Shown here: positions 18,544 through 27,540 of the stretch, piece after piece
How positions within the stretch are numbered: position 1 is the first letter of the stretch
How the letters are laid out: each line of letters starts with the position of its first letter
NCBI RefSeq assembly: GCF_000022325.1
Contig: NC_012034.1
Coordinates: 1,797,501-1,861,500 of the forward strand
Direction of reading: 5' to 3'
Origin: Caldicellulosiruptor bescii DSM 6725
GTDB lineage: Bacteria; Bacillota; Thermoanaerobacteria; Caldicellulosiruptorales; Caldicellulosiruptoraceae
DNA length: 64,000 nucleotides
The notes under the pieces: model-generated
The model's input: only the letters and a program-made list of their open reading frames with translations
Databases searched by the model: none
Told to the model about the DNA's origin: nothing
Position numbers and translations under genes: made by a program

Positions 18544-18804
18544 TTATTTTGCCCTTTCCAAGATTTGAACAACTCTCCATCTTTTTTCTTTAGAAAGTGG
18601 TCTTGTCTCCATAATCAAAACCTTATCTCCAACTCTGCACTCATTGTTCTCATCATGAGCTTTGAACTTTGTTGTTCTCTTTATAGTCTTTTTATAAAGA
18701 GGATGTTGAACATGCCTTTCAACTGCAACTACTACTGTTTTATCCATTTTGTCACTTACAACAACACCAACTCTTGTTTTTCTCATTCCTCTTTTTTGCT
18801 CCAC
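18544..18804 (-). CDS. rpsQ: 30S ribosomal protein S17
   Basis: An 86-residue OB-fold S17 with [19 protein letters not shown] and the C-terminal [21 protein letters not shown]. The start is a GTG with GGAGG eight bases upstream; an internal ATG six codons on lacks a ribosome binding site. Confidence 0.97.
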   Translation of the reverse strand: MEQKRGMRKTRVGVVVSDKMDKTVVVAVERHVQHPLYKKTIKRTTKFKAHDENNECRVGDKVLIMETRPLSKEKRWRVVQILERAK

Positions 18805-18832
18805 TTACATTCCCTCCCTACTTAATTCTGCC

Positions 18833-19051
18833 TTATTTTACATTTTTATTTGCTCTTTCTTGTTCAAGTTCTCTTTCTCTCATTATTGTTTTTATTCTTG
18901 CAATTGTTCTTTTTACCTCTCGAATTCTCATTGGGTTTTCAAGTTGATTTGTTGCAAGCTGGAACCTCAAATTGAAAAGTTCCCTCTTTAACTTCTTAAG
19001 TTCATTATGAAGTTCTTGTGTTGTCATCTCTCTAATCTTAGACGCCTTCAT
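18833..19051 (-). CDS. rpmC: 50S ribosomal protein L29
   Basis: A 72-residue two-helix L29 near the exit tunnel. It starts [19 protein letters not shown] and has the [33 protein letters not shown] signature near its middle. The ATG at 19051 has GGTGAGG close upstream and lies inside the 3' end of rplP, giving a 14-base overlap. Confidence 0.96.
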   Translation of the reverse strand: MKASKIREMTTQELHNELKKLKRELFNLRFQLATNQLENPMRIREVKRTIARIKTIMRERELEQERANKNVK

Positions 19052-19481
19052 TTGCCTCACCACCCACTTTAGCTTCTTCTCTTGAAACAATCTTGCATTT
19101 GATAGGCAGTTTGTGTATTGCAAGCCTCAAAGCCTCTTTTGCAACCTCTTCATCAACACCGCCAACTTCAAACATCACTCTGCCAGGCTTTACAACTGCA
19201 ACCCAATACTCAGGCGAACCTTTACCAGAACCCATACGAGTTTCTGCGGGTTTTCTTGTAACAGGCTTATCAGGGAATATCTTTATCCACACTTTTCCGC
19301 CTCTTTTGATGTGCCTTGCTATTGCAACTCTGGCTGCCTCAATCTGGTTGCTTGTAATCCAGCCCGGTTCAAGTGCCATAATACCAAAATCACCATACGC
19401 AACAAAGTTACCTCTTGTAGCTTTCCCTTTCATTCTACCTCTTTGCTGTTTTCTCCACTTAACACGCTTTGGCATAAGCAT
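19038..19481 (-). CDS. rplP: 50S ribosomal protein L16
   Basis: A 147-residue L16 with [19 protein letters not shown] at the start and the [19 protein letters not shown] signature. L16 sits at the A-site region of 23S rRNA. The ATG at 19481 follows AAGGAGGAGATAAGTA and overlaps the rpsC stop (TAATG). rpmC starts inside its 3' end. Confidence 0.97.
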   Translation of the reverse strand: MLMPKRVKWRKQQRGRMKGKATRGNFVAYGDFGIMALEPGWITSNQIEAARVAIARHIKRGGKVWIKIFPDKPVTRKPAETRMGSGKGSPEYWVAVVKPGRVMFEVGGVDEEVAKEALRLAIHKLPIKCKIVSREEAKVGGEANEGV

Positions 19482-20149
19482 TACTTATCTCCTCCTTTTT
19501 CAGAAGCTGCTGCTTTCTGCGGAAGAATATCACCTTTGTATATCCATGTCTTTACACCAATTCTACCATATGTTGTATGAGCTTCTGCAAAACCGTAGTC
19601 GATATCTGCTCTGAGAGTTTGAAGAGGAATCCTTCCTTCCTTGTACCATTCAGTTCTTGCAATGTCAGCACCGCCAAGTCGTCCAGATACCATTGTTTTG
19701 ATACCTTTTGCTCCGCTCCTTAAAGCCCTTGCCATTGCCTGTTTCATAGCTTTTCTGAATGAAACTCTCTTTTCAAGCTGAGCAGCAATGTTTTCAGCAA
19801 CAAGTTGAGCGTCAAGTTCAGGAACTTTTATCTCTTTTATATCAAGTGATATTGTCTTTCCACCTGTTAATTTTTCAAGCTCTTTTCTGAGAGCTTCAAC
19901 ACCAGAACCTGCTCTTCCAATAACGATACCTGGTTTTGCCGTGTGGATGATAACTTTTACTCTCTTTGCTGCTCTTTCTATCTCAATTCTCGAAATACCT
20001 GCATTGTAAAGTTTTTCTTTTATGTGACGTCTGATTTTGTAATCTTCAAGGACGTACTTCTCAAAATCCTTATCATTTGCAAACCATCTTGAATCCCAGT
20101 CTCTTATAATTCCAAGCCTGAACCCCTTTGGATGAACCTTTTGACCCAT
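19481..20149 (-). CDS. rpsC: 30S ribosomal protein S3
   Basis: A 222-residue S3 of the mRNA entry channel, which has helicase activity. [15 protein letters not shown] begins the protein, the KH domain has [21 protein letters not shown], and [20 protein letters not shown] is in the C-terminal domain. It lies between rplV and rplP. Confidence 0.98.
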   Translation of the reverse strand: MGQKVHPKGFRLGIIRDWDSRWFANDKDFEKYVLEDYKIRRHIKEKLYNAGISRIEIERAAKRVKVIIHTAKPGIVIGRAGSGVEALRKELEKLTGGKTISLDIKEIKVPELDAQLVAENIAAQLEKRVSFRKAMKQAMARALRSGAKGIKTMVSGRLGGADIARTEWYKEGRIPLQTLRADIDYGFAEAHTTYGRIGVKTWIYKGDILPQKAAASEKGGDK

Positions 20150-20171
20150 TTATTTCCCTCCTTTTTAAAAG

Positions 20172-20534
20172 TTACTCTCTTTCTTTGAGAACAACTGTAA
20201 TATGGCTTGTTCTTTTTCTTATCAAAAACGCTCTTCCCTGTGCTCTTGGTCTAATTCTTTTTAACATTGGCCCACCATTTGCATAAATTTCTGCTATATA
20301 GAGCTTATCAACGTTCATATTGTGATTATTCTCTGCATTTGCAATTGCGCTCTTTACAAGCTTTTCTACTATTCTTGCAGCCCTTTTAGGTAAAAATTTT
20401 AAGATGTTCAAAGCCTCATTTACAGGTTTGTTTCTGATAAGATCAATTACAACTCTAACCTTTCTTGGCGATATCATAGCATACCTCAATGTTGCCGTTG
20501 CCTTCTTTACTTCTGTATTTGTAGCCTTTTCCAA
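20172..20534 (-). CDS. rplV: 50S ribosomal protein L22
   Basis: A 120-residue L22 whose hairpin lines the exit tunnel. RYAMISPRKVRVVIDLIR and the C-terminal RIRPRAQGRAFLIRKRTSHITV-type signature are present. The start is a TTG preceded by GGAGGAGAAGCTA; the N-terminus is a little longer than usual. Confidence 0.97.
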   Translation of the reverse strand: MEKATNTEVKKATATLRYAMISPRKVRVVIDLIRNKPVNEALNILKFLPKRAARIVEKLVKSAIANAENNHNMNVDKLYIAEIYANGGPMLKRIRPRAQGRAFLIRKRTSHITVVLKERE

Positions 20535-20593
20535 TAGCTTCTCCTCCCTTCTAAATCACAATTAAACTGAGTTTTACATAAGCTTTTCAAGCT

Positions 20594-20878
20594 TTATTTC
20601 AAAGCTGTTGACCTCTCAGTATGATGACCATGACCTTTGAATGTTCTTGTCGGAGCAAACTCACCAAGTTTGTGTCCAACCATCTCTTCTGTGATATATA
20701 CAGGAACATGCTTTCTGCCATCATATACAGCTATTGTATGACCAACCATCTGTGGTAATATTGTTGACCTTCTTGACCATGTTTTAATAACCTTTTTTTC
20801 GTTGTTTTGGTTCATCTTTTCAATTTTCTTTAAGAGTTTTGGGTCACAGTATGGACCTTTCTTCAAAGACCTTCCCAC
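20594..20878 (-). CDS. rpsS: 30S ribosomal protein S19
   Basis: A 94-residue S19 of the small-subunit head. [15 protein letters not shown] begins it and [17 protein letters not shown] is the C-terminal signature. I use the GTG at 20878, eight bases after GAGGAGG; a longer frame would start inside the spacer to rplB. Confidence 0.97.
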
Positions 20879-20929
20879 ACTCAATCCCTCCTCAAGCAAT
20901 CTTTATATATTTAGAATCAAGCACACATC

Positions 20930-21760
20930 TTATTTTCTTCTCTTGACAATAAACTTGTCTGAAGGTTTGTTTTTCTTTCTGGTCTTGTAACCAAGTGTTG
21001 GTTTACCCCATGGTGTTAGTGGTCCTGGATGACCAATCGGTGCTTTACCCTCACCACCACCATGCGGATGGTCAACTGGGTTCATTGCAGAACCTCTAAC
21101 AGTTGGTCTGATACCCATCCATCTTTTGCGGCCTGCTTTTCCTATTCTGACATTTTCATGGTCCAAGTTACCAACTTGACCAATTGTAGCTCTGCATTCT
21201 TGGCTGACATACCTTAGCTCACCGGACGGAAGTTTTATCAGCGCATATTTCCCTTCTTTTGCCATGAGCTGAGCAACACTACCTGCTGAACGGCAAAGCT
21301 GTCCTCCTTTTCCCGGCATAAGCTCTATGTTGTGTATCATTGTACCAACAGGAATGTTTTTAAGCGGTAGTGCATTTCCCACCTTAATATCCGCATCTGG
21401 TCCAGACATAACAGTGTCGCCAACTTTTAAACCTTCAGGTGCTATGATATATCTTCTTTCACCATCAGCATAGCACAAAAGTGCCAGAAAAGCTGTTCTG
21501 TTTGGATCATATTCAATTGCCTCAACCTTCGCAGGGATTCCATCTTTATCTCTTTTGAAGTCTACAATTCTTATTTTCTTTTTATGACCGCCACCTCTGT
21601 GACGAACAGTTATTCTACCTTGGTTGTTTCTACCTGCCCATTTCTTTTCTGTAAACACCAATGATTTTTCAGGTTCGGTTTTGGTAATAATTTCTTTGTA
21701 GTTTAGAACCGATGCATTTCTTCGTCCTGGAGATGTAGGTTTATAGACTATTATACCCAC
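20930..21760 (-). CDS. rplB: 50S ribosomal protein L2
   Basis: A 276-residue L2, needed for subunit association and peptidyl-transferase activity. It starts [14 protein letters not shown]; the C-terminal [18 protein letters not shown] holds the conserved histidine region. The start is a GTG at 21760 with AAGGAGGG about nine bases upstream. Confidence 0.98.
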
Positions 21761-21798
21761 CTTTGTTTCCCTCCTTAAACTCAGCATTTATATTAGTG

Positions 21799-22089
21799 TT
21801 AGATTAAGCTGTCGAAAAACTCTATTGTTTTGCTTCTATCTGTTAACTTTACAATCGCTTTTTTCCATGCCTTTGTTCTTCCTTCAAATCTTCCAACTCT
21901 TTTTCTCTTTGGTTTTACATTCATAGTCCATACTTTTTCAACCTCAACACCAAATAGCTGTTCAACAGCTTTCTTTATCTCAATCTTGTTTGCCCTTCTG
22001 TCAACCTCAAATGTGTATTTTTTCTGTGGAATCATGCTCATACTCTTTTCTGTAATTATAGGTCTTTTGATTATTTCTTCTGGCAACAT
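21799..22089 (-). CDS. rplW: 50S ribosomal protein L23
   Basis: A 96-residue L23 at the exit tunnel, the dock for trigger factor and SRP. It has [14 protein letters not shown] and [24 protein letters not shown]. The ATG at 22089 lies two bases after the rplD stop, with GGAGG about 12 bases upstream inside rplD. Confidence 0.97.
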   Translation of the reverse strand: MLPEEIIKRPIITEKSMSMIPQKKYTFEVDRRANKIEIKKAVEQLFGVEVEKVWTMNVKPKRKRVGRFEGRTKAWKKAIVKLTDRSKTIEFFDSLI

Positions 22090-22090
22090 G

Positions 22091-22717
22091 TTATGCGTAC
22101 ACCTCCTCAACTTTCTTCACAGCATCCTGGAGGATGACAAACTTGTCATATTTGAGTATGTCAAATACATTTAAGTTGCCAACCTGCAAAGTTTTTACCT
22201 CAGGAATATTCTTTGTTGATTTTTGCAAATACTCATTCTTCTCTGGAATGACAATTAGCGCTTTTTGGTTTTCAAGCCCTAAGTTCTTCAAAACTCTTAA
22301 AACCTCTTTTGTCTTGTACTGGTTCATATCCCATCTGTCAAGCACAATAAGATTGTTTTCTTTTACCTTTGACGACAGCGCACACTTGAGAGCAAGTCTT
22401 TTTACCTTCTTTGGCAAGTCTATTGAGAAATCTCTTGGCTTTTTAGCAAATACAACGCCACCTTTTCTCCATGTTGGAGCTCTGATAGATCCTTGTCTTG
22501 CCCTACCTGTTCCTTTTTGTCTCCAAGGTTTTCTTCCACCACCGCGAACCTCAGCTCTTGTCTTTGCAGCAAATGTTCCTTGACGCCTGTTCGCCAAGTG
22601 TGCAACAACAGCTTGGTGCAAAACATGAGTATTTATCGGCACATTGAAGATTGAGTCATTTAGCTCAATCTCTCCAATCTGCTGTCCTTCTATATTGTAA
22701 ACCGGCACCTTTGCCAT
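22091..22717 (-). CDS. rplD: 50S ribosomal protein L4
   Basis: A 208-residue L4 with the extended basic loop around [21 protein letters not shown] that reaches the exit tunnel. In gamma-proteobacteria L4 represses its own S10 operon through a leader RNA. Whether it acts on the structured leader found here upstream of rpsJ is unknown. Confidence 0.98.
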   Translation of the reverse strand: MAKVPVYNIEGQQIGEIELNDSIFNVPINTHVLHQAVVAHLANRRQGTFAAKTRAEVRGGGRKPWRQKGTGRARQGSIRAPTWRKGGVVFAKKPRDFSIDLPKKVKRLALKCALSSKVKENNLIVLDRWDMNQYKTKEVLRVLKNLGLENQKALIVIPEKNEYLQKSTKNIPEVKTLQVGNLNVFDILKYDKFVILQDAVKKVEEVYA

Positions 22718-22746
22718 TCTGTTTCCTCCTTCCTAAAACTTAAAGC

Positions 22747-23379
22747 TTATTTGCTTTTGACAGAATCTCTGATGATTAAAAGCGAATTCTTATTTCCTGG
22801 AACACTTCCTTTAACAAGAAGCAAGTTTCTGTCTGGGTCAACCTTTACAACCTGCAAATTCAAAACGGTAACCCTTTCACCGCCCATTCTACCAGGCATT
22901 TTCTTACCAGGGAATGTTCTTGCTGGGAATGTATTCGAACCCATTGAACCAACTCTTCTGTGATACATGGAACCATGGCTCATTGGACCTCTTTGCTGAC
23001 CATGTCTTTTGATAACGCCCTGGAACCCTTTTGCCTTTGAAATACCTGTAACATCTACTTTTTCGCCCGGCTGGAAAATATCAACTCTTATCTCCTGACC
23101 AACTTCATACTTGTCTGCGTCTTTAAGTCTCAGTTCTCTCAAAAATCTTTTTGGTTTTACTCCATGCTTTGCAAAATGACCTCTTAATGGTTTATTGAGC
23201 TTGCTTTCTTTTATATCCTCAAAACCAACTTGAATTGCAGAATAACCATCTTTTTCAACAGTTTTTTTCTGAACAACAACACATGGCCCTGCCTCAATCA
23301 CAGTAACAGGTATTGCTCTTCCTGCTTCATCAAATATCTGGGTCATACCTATTTTCTTACCAAGTATCCCTTTTGTCAT
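22747..23379 (-). CDS. rplC: 50S ribosomal protein L3
   Basis: A 210-residue L3 that reaches the peptidyl-transferase centre. [18 protein letters not shown] begins it; [19 protein letters not shown] with the methylatable-Gln region and [13 protein letters not shown] follow. It is the second gene of the S10 operon. Confidence 0.98.
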   Translation of the reverse strand: MTKGILGKKIGMTQIFDEAGRAIPVTVIEAGPCVVVQKKTVEKDGYSAIQVGFEDIKESKLNKPLRGHFAKHGVKPKRFLRELRLKDADKYEVGQEIRVDIFQPGEKVDVTGISKAKGFQGVIKRHGQQRGPMSHGSMYHRRVGSMGSNTFPARTFPGKKMPGRMGGERVTVLNLQVVKVDPDRNLLLVKGSVPGNKNSLLIIRDSVKSK

Positions 23380-23385
23380 TTACAT

Positions 23386-23706
23386 TTACACCTCCTTCAG
23401 CTTGATTTCGATGTCTACACCTGCTGGAAGTTCAACACGCATTAGTGCATCTACAGTTTTTTGCGTGGGCTTGATTATATCAATAAGTCTTTTGTGAGTT
23501 TTGATCTCAAACTGTTCACGTGAATCTTTGTACTTGTGCGGAGCTCTGATAATTGTAATTACCTCTCTGTCTGTCGGCAGCGGAACTGGACCCGATACCT
23601 CTGCCCCTGTGTTTTTAGCTGTCTCAACTATCTTTTTTGCTGACTGTTCTAACAGCTTGTAATCAAATGATTTCAGCTTAATTCGCATTCTCTGTGCTTT
23701 TGACAT
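23386..23706 (-). CDS. rpsJ: 30S ribosomal protein S10
   Basis: A 106-residue S10/NusE with [21 protein letters not shown] and [29 protein letters not shown]. Besides its ribosomal role it joins NusB in antitermination complexes. It is the first gene of the superoperon, preceded by AGAGGAGGGG and by a long non-coding leader. The usual upstream neighbour tuf is absent. Confidence 0.98.
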   Translation of the reverse strand: MSKAQRMRIKLKSFDYKLLEQSAKKIVETAKNTGAEVSGPVPLPTDREVITIIRAPHKYKDSREQFEIKTHKRLIDIIKPTQKTVDALMRVELPAGVDIEIKLKEV

Positions 23707-24001
23707 ACATTCCCCTCCTCTAAAATAATGTGATTCTAAGATCTTTCAAGCTATTTGCGACAGGGGAACTTTGCAACTTAGCCGTGTGTGTCAACAACCA
23801 TTATATAAAAATACCCGGAGTTTTTCCTTTTCGGGCATGAAAACACCGGGCATGAAATATTCTTTCACACCTTCCCCGTGTCGCCCGTCTCAAAGGACAA
23901 GACATACTCAGCAAAAATTCCCTGCAAAGTGGTTTTGCACCTTGCAGCAACCTTTTGCCTCATCGCAACATATGAACATTATTTTTCACCCACACAACGA
24001 C
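23707..24001 (-). ncRNA. structured 5' leader of the S10 operon, attenuator candidate
   Basis: About 290 transcribed bases without a gene. Two hairpins stand out on minus. At 23922-23947, CTGCAAGGTG and CACTTTGCAG pair around CAAAAC. At 23814-23850, CCCGGTGTTTTC pairs with GAAAAACTCCGGG (one mismatch, one bulge) and is followed by TATTTTTATAT, which is terminator-like. The 11-mer TTTCATGCCCG occurs twice before this second stem, so alternative pairings with the CCGGG arm are possible. This suggests transcription attenuation of the ribosomal operon; the ligand or protein is unknown. I cannot match it to a named RNA family. Confidence 0.5.
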
Positions 24002-24007
24002 TTTATA

Positions 24008-24036
24008 ATTTTATAATAAAAAAAGGCGGTTTGCAA
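24008..24036 (-). promoter_or_regulatory. promoter of the S10-spc-alpha superoperon
   Basis: On minus, TTGCAA (24036-24031) and TAAAAT (24013-24008) are 17 bases apart, with an AT-rich context. Its -35 lies inside the terminator of the preceding mini-rubredoxin gene. The start would be near 24000, giving a leader of about 290 bases. Confidence 0.5.
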
Positions 24037-24064
24037 GAGAAATTTTAATAAGTTGCCCCGCCTT
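24020..24064 (-). terminator. terminator of the ferritin-like/mini-rubredoxin unit
   Basis: On minus, AAGGCGG and CCGCCTT pair with inner CAA/TTG support and are followed by seven T. The 5' arm is inside the last codons of the mini-rubredoxin gene. Confidence 0.75.
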
Positions 24065-24206
24065 CTTGATAGATTTTTTTTATTAGCTCAACATCAACTT
24101 CATCCGCCCTAACAAAATGGTTTGGTTCAGCACCACAGTATGGACACGGGGAATTTAAATCTACAATCTCATAGCCGCAAATACCGCACACATATTTTTC
24201 TTGCAT
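24045..24206 (-). CDS. small rubredoxin-like zinc-ribbon/iron protein
   Basis: A 53-residue protein too short for most ORF listings. MQEKYVCGICGYEIVD is followed by SPCPYCGAEP; Cys7, Cys10, Cys21 and Cys24 make a rubredoxin-like knuckle pair with unusually close spacing (10 residues between pairs; classical rubredoxins have about 29). This resembles the desulforedoxin-type or the C-terminal rubredoxin domain of rubrerythrin (CxxCGY...CPxCGA). It is preceded by GGAGGGA and follows the ferritin-like gene by 59 bases, so the two may form a split rubrerythrin-like electron transfer pair against peroxide. Confidence 0.8.
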   Translation of the reverse strand: MQEKYVCGICGYEIVDLNSPCPYCGAEPNHFVRADEVDVELIKKIYQEGGATY

Positions 24207-24265
24207 ATTAAATTTCCCTCCTCAGTATATTGTACTTCTCTTGTTATTTATTTAATACCCACAAA

Positions 24266-24772
24266 TCAAAACTTTCTATCAAGATAATCTTTTAACAATT
24301 TTATGTGTTTCTCCTCATCCAAAATTATCCTTTCAAGCAGCTTTTTGATGTACCTGTCATCTATCATTTCAATGTGTCTCTTGTAATTCTTGATAGCCTC
24401 TTTCTCGGATTGGATATCAATCTTTATCATATCTTTTAAATCTTTATCGTAGTTTACAAAGTATCCGTTCCAGTACTGGCCATAGGTTGTGTAAGAGCCT
24501 CTGTACTTTGGCAGTGCACCGAGCAGATAAATTGTGGTGCCAAGAAGGTCCAAGTGTTTCATTTCAACCTGGGCAATACCAATTATGAGGTCTGCAAAAT
24601 CTCTGTGTTTTACGTCGCTTATAAAATGCTGATATGAATATAGAGCGATTGCGGTAAACTCACTTGCGTATCCTGCATAGTCATCAAGCAGAATCTCTGC
24701 ATAGTGTCTGTTGGGCTCTTCTACCTTAGGTTCTGGATAAGGCGCATCATATGCAAATTTTGTTAAGTCCAT
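24266..24772 (-). CDS. ferritin-like (rubrerythrin-related) diiron protein
   Basis: A 168-residue four-helix protein. Diiron-type ligands are visible: E38 in SEFTAIALYSYQHF, EMKHLD (about 69-74), a glutamate in QSEKEAIKNYK and the final DEEKHIKLL motif. It lacks a rubredoxin domain of its own, but a mini-rubredoxin gene follows. Members of this group reduce peroxide or act on iron storage; similar proteins are related to manganese catalase as well, so metal and reaction are uncertain. A TATAAT lies about 40 bases upstream without a good -35, and I see no PerR box. Confidence 0.78.
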   Translation of the reverse strand: MDLTKFAYDAPYPEPKVEEPNRHYAEILLDDYAGYASEFTAIALYSYQHFISDVKHRDFADLIIGIAQVEMKHLDLLGTTIYLLGALPKYRGSYTTYGQYWNGYFVNYDKDLKDMIKIDIQSEKEAIKNYKRHIEMIDDRYIKKLLERIILDEEKHIKLLKDYLDRKF

Positions 24773-24991
24773 TTTAACTTTCTTCCCTCCTTTATAACCC
24801 CAGTTTGTGCTTTTAATACATTATATTGTTCAAAGAGATTTTTGCTACCCAAATTACTTTTCAGTTGTGCAAAGTCTTATATAAAAAATGAAGTGGAGAT
24901 TTAAAAAACTTTGTCAAAAAATTTTTTAGCTTTTGAGTTATAATAAGCTTACGAAAGACAGTGCTTTTTAAAAAGGTGGTTGGTTTTTCCT

Positions 24992-26170
24992 ATGAAGATT
25001 AGTGTTGGAAATCTTCTTTCAGCTATTTCACATCTTATCGATATAGCTCAAGGAAGAAGAGAACATGCGCCAAAAGTTACATATATCTCTTTGCAGCTTT
25101 CAAACCTTTTAGGACTTAAACCTGTTGAAAAAAAGAAGATATACTATGCAGCTTTTTTTCACGACATAGGAATAACAGTTGCGGATAAAAAATTCATTAC
25201 ATCCCATATTGACCCAAATCTTGCCAAAAACCACTGTCTACTTGGCTATGAATTATTGCAAAAACTTCCTTTAGATAAAGATATTGCAGAGTTTGTAAAA
25301 TATCATCATGAGTTTTATAACGGCTCTGGTGCATTTGGATATGACCACTTGGTCACACCATTTGCTTCTCAGATTATAAATCTTGCTGACCAGATTGATA
25401 TCACCTTAGATTTTTCAAAACCATATTATCAACAGATTGAGGAGATAACAAATTGGGTGTTGAAAAAGAAAGGTGTGCTTTTTAATCCTATTATTGCTGA
25501 AGTTTTTTTGGAACTTGCTCAAACAGATAAATTCTGGTTGGACCTTTATAACCCTCACTTGAGGCACATTGTCATGGCTTTATCACCTGAAGACGAGGTT
25601 TATTTTGATATAGAGCAGATGCTAAAGTTCTCTGAAGCAATATCTTTGCTTATTGACAACAAAAGTCCTTTTACTCATATTCACTCCCAAGGAGTTTCAC
25701 AAACGGTTTATACAATTGCTAAAACAATGGAACTGGATAGCGAGATGTCAAATAAACTTAAAATCGCAGGTTACCTTCATGATATTGGCAAAATGGTTGT
25801 TCCAAATGAAATTCTCAACAAAGAAGGAAAGCTTACGAAAGAGGAGTTTTATATTATAAAATCCCATCCTTATTATACAAAATTGATTCTTTCTCAAATT
25901 ACTGCCTTCAAAGATGACATAGCTAACTGGGCAGGAAATCACCACGAGAGAGCAGACTCAAGTGGATATCCAGAAAGACTTGGAAAAGATGATCTCTCAC
26001 TTTTAGACAGAATAGTAGGCATTTGTGATGTCTATCAGGCTTTAATAGAGGATAGACCTTACCGCAGAGGACTGCCCCAATCTACAGCACTGAGCATTAT
26101 TTCTGACATGGTTAAAAATGGTTTATTTTTAGAAGAAGAATTTTTGCTATTAAAAAGAGCAGTAAGCTAA
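24992..26170 (+). CDS. tandem HD-domain phosphohydrolase (HD-GYP related)
   Basis: A 392-residue cytosolic protein with two HD domains. The first (about 15-165) has HDIG at 57-60, HH at 105-106 and LADQID. The second (about 215-390) has HDIGKM, NHHERADSSGYPERL and DRIVGICDVYQALIEDRPYR, which is the HD-GYP signature. HD-GYP proteins usually degrade cyclic di-GMP; there is no sensor or receiver domain, so the first HD half may be regulatory. I use the ATG at 24992; an in-frame TTG four codons upstream lies against the AAGGTGG site. It stands alone on plus, divergent from the ferritin-like gene. Confidence 0.82.
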   Translation: MKISVGNLLSAISHLIDIAQGRREHAPKVTYISLQLSNLLGLKPVEKKKIYYAAFFHDIGITVADKKFITSHIDPNLAKNHCLLGYELLQKLPLDKDIAEFVKYHHEFYNGSGAFGYDHLVTPFASQIINLADQIDITLDFSKPYYQQIEEITNWVLKKKGVLFNPIIAEVFLELAQTDKFWLDLYNPHLRHIVMALSPEDEVYFDIEQMLKFSEAISLLIDNKSPFTHIHSQGVSQTVYTIAKTMELDSEMSNKLKIAGYLHDIGKMVVPNEILNKEGKLTKEEFYIIKSHPYYTKLILSQITAFKDDIANWAGNHHERADSSGYPERLGKDDLSLLDRIVGICDVYQALIEDRPYRRGLPQSTALSIISDMVKNGLFLEEEFLLLKRAVS

Positions 26171-26184
26171 AAAACTTACTGCTC
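26157..26184. terminator. bidirectional terminator between HD protein and histidine kinase
   Basis: GAGCAGTAAG-CTAAAAAA-CTTACTGCTC is a perfect ten-pair hairpin spanning the 3' ends of two convergent genes. The plus tail is TTTGTAG and the minus tail is TTTTTAATAG. Confidence 0.75.
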
Positions 26185-27540
26185 TTTGTAGATTTTTCCT
26201 TTTATCTTAAAGCGGGCGCCTTTGGTTATTTTGTTTTCAGCTTCTATAATAAACCCATGTTTCTCGAATATAGCTTTTGCAATTGAAAGACCAAGTCCAC
26301 TTTCGCCCCTTTTCCCTTTATAAAATCTTTCAAAGATTTTATCAATTTCTCCTTGCCCAAAACCCTCTCCGTCATCCTCAATTGTTACCTCAAATTTATC
26401 TTTTTCAGATTTTATTTCAATTGTAACCTTATTGTTCGCATATTTTATGCAGTTTGAGATAATATTTGAAAAAGCTTCTTTTAGTCTGTGTTTGTCGCAT
26501 TGGACATACGTCCTTGTCTGCGGAGCAAATTCAATATCTACTGTCTTTGAAAGCAAATAACCTTCATTTTCTAAAATAGCTTCAAAAATGACCTCTTCAA
26601 GCATACTTTTTTCGAAATTAAAATAGTTTTCAATAGATTCAATCTTTGTGAGGTCAATAATCTGGTTTATTAAACTTTTCAATCTGTCAACATGCCAAAT
26701 TATTTTATCTGCAGCTGATTCCATCTTGCTTTTATCTAAAATTCCCTCTTTTAGCATCTCTGCGTATCCACGCACTGAAGTAAGAGGAGTTTTGAGTTCA
26801 TGAGAAATATTTTGTAAAAATCTTATCTGTGCTTGATTGTATTCATCAATCTTTTCGATAAGTCTGTTAAATTCGGTAGCAATTAAGCCAATTTCGTCTT
26901 TTGAAATTACTTCAACCTTTTTGTTAAACCTCATCTGAGAAGCCTGTTCTATTGCTTCTTTAAGGCGCAAAAGTCCTCCAATCATTCTACGAGATATAAA
27001 AATGGCCACAGTTGCAGCAAATAAACAGCTGAGTCCTGCTGTTTGCAAAATGAGAAGGAAAAATCTTCTTTCAAAGTTCAAAATCCTTGCAAGATCAGTA
27101 ATAATAATTACAAAAACACTTTTTGATTTTCCACTGTATATGGTGAACAGACAGGGCTTTTCCCTAATGCTTCCTATCTCAAATCCATATTGAGCATCCT
27201 TGTTCTCATCAAAAAGCTTCATTATCTTTACCCTTGACTCAACATCCAGTTCTTTATTTGAGTATTCTATCGCACCATCACTGCTTACAATCACAATATA
27301 GTCCTGTAAAATTTTTGACTCTAAACTTTCAAAATACGACTCAAATGGTTTCAAATTAACCGTGTTCTTGTTCTGGCTTGTAACAACAAATTCTATAAGT
27401 CTTGCAAAGCGAAGGTTATCCTCTTTCATCTGGTCAATCAAGTTTTTTTCAAACCAAGCATAAAAAAGGATAACAAAAACTATAAACATGAATAAAATTA
27501 TACCCACGTACGACAAATAAATCTTAACCTTTATACTCAT
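26176..27540 (-). CDS. sensor histidine kinase
   Basis: A 454-residue membrane kinase. One membrane helix lies at about 8-30, an extracytoplasmic domain follows to about 155, and a second helix lies near 160-182. A HAMP domain follows, ending in SKDEIGLIATEFNRLIEKI. The phospho-acceptor His is in FLQNISHELKTPLTSVRGYAEML; the ATPase has NIISNCIKYANN, DDGEGFG and GLGLSIAKAI. The ATG at 27540 overlaps the end of the response regulator by 17 bases, so the pair is translationally coupled. The signal is unknown. Confidence 0.93.
   Translation of the reverse strand: MSIKVKIYLSYVGIILFMFIVFVILFYAWFEKNLIDQMKEDNLRFARLIEFVVTSQNKNTVNLKPFESYFESLESKILQDYIVIVSSDGAIEYSNKELDVESRVKIMKLFDENKDAQYGFEIGSIREKPCLFTIYSGKSKSVFVIIITDLARILNFERRFFLLILQTAGLSCLFAATVAIFISRRMIGGLLRLKEAIEQASQMRFNKKVEVISKDEIGLIATEFNRLIEKIDEYNQAQIRFLQNISHELKTPLTSVRGYAEMLKEGILDKSKMESAADKIIWHVDRLKSLINQIIDLTKIESIENYFNFEKSMLEEVIFEAILENEGYLLSKTVDIEFAPQTRTYVQCDKHRLKEAFSNIISNCIKYANNKVTIEIKSEKDKFEVTIEDDGEGFGQGEIDKIFERFYKGKRGESGLGLSIAKAIFEKHGFIIEAENKITKGARFKIKGKIYKEQ

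Noticed and set aside
19093..19614. Long plus-strand ORFs of 155-173 codons opposite rplP and rpsC
   Set aside because: They are antisense to two certain ribosomal genes, without ribosome binding site or protein-like pattern.
23786..23800. TTGACA on minus downstream of the leader hairpin as a second S10 promoter
   Set aside because: No acceptable -10 box is found 16-18 bases downstream (the sequence there is G+C-rich GGCTAAGTTGCA). The TTGACA is probably fortuitous.
23771..24016. 81-codon plus-strand ORF in the S10 leader
   Set aside because: No ribosome binding site, low-complexity composition, and it is antisense to the transcribed leader.
24893..24950. TTGTCA ... TATAAT as promoter of the tandem-HD gene
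   Set aside because: The spacing is 22 bases, too long for a sigma-A promoter. The TATAAT alone is plausible but was not listed.
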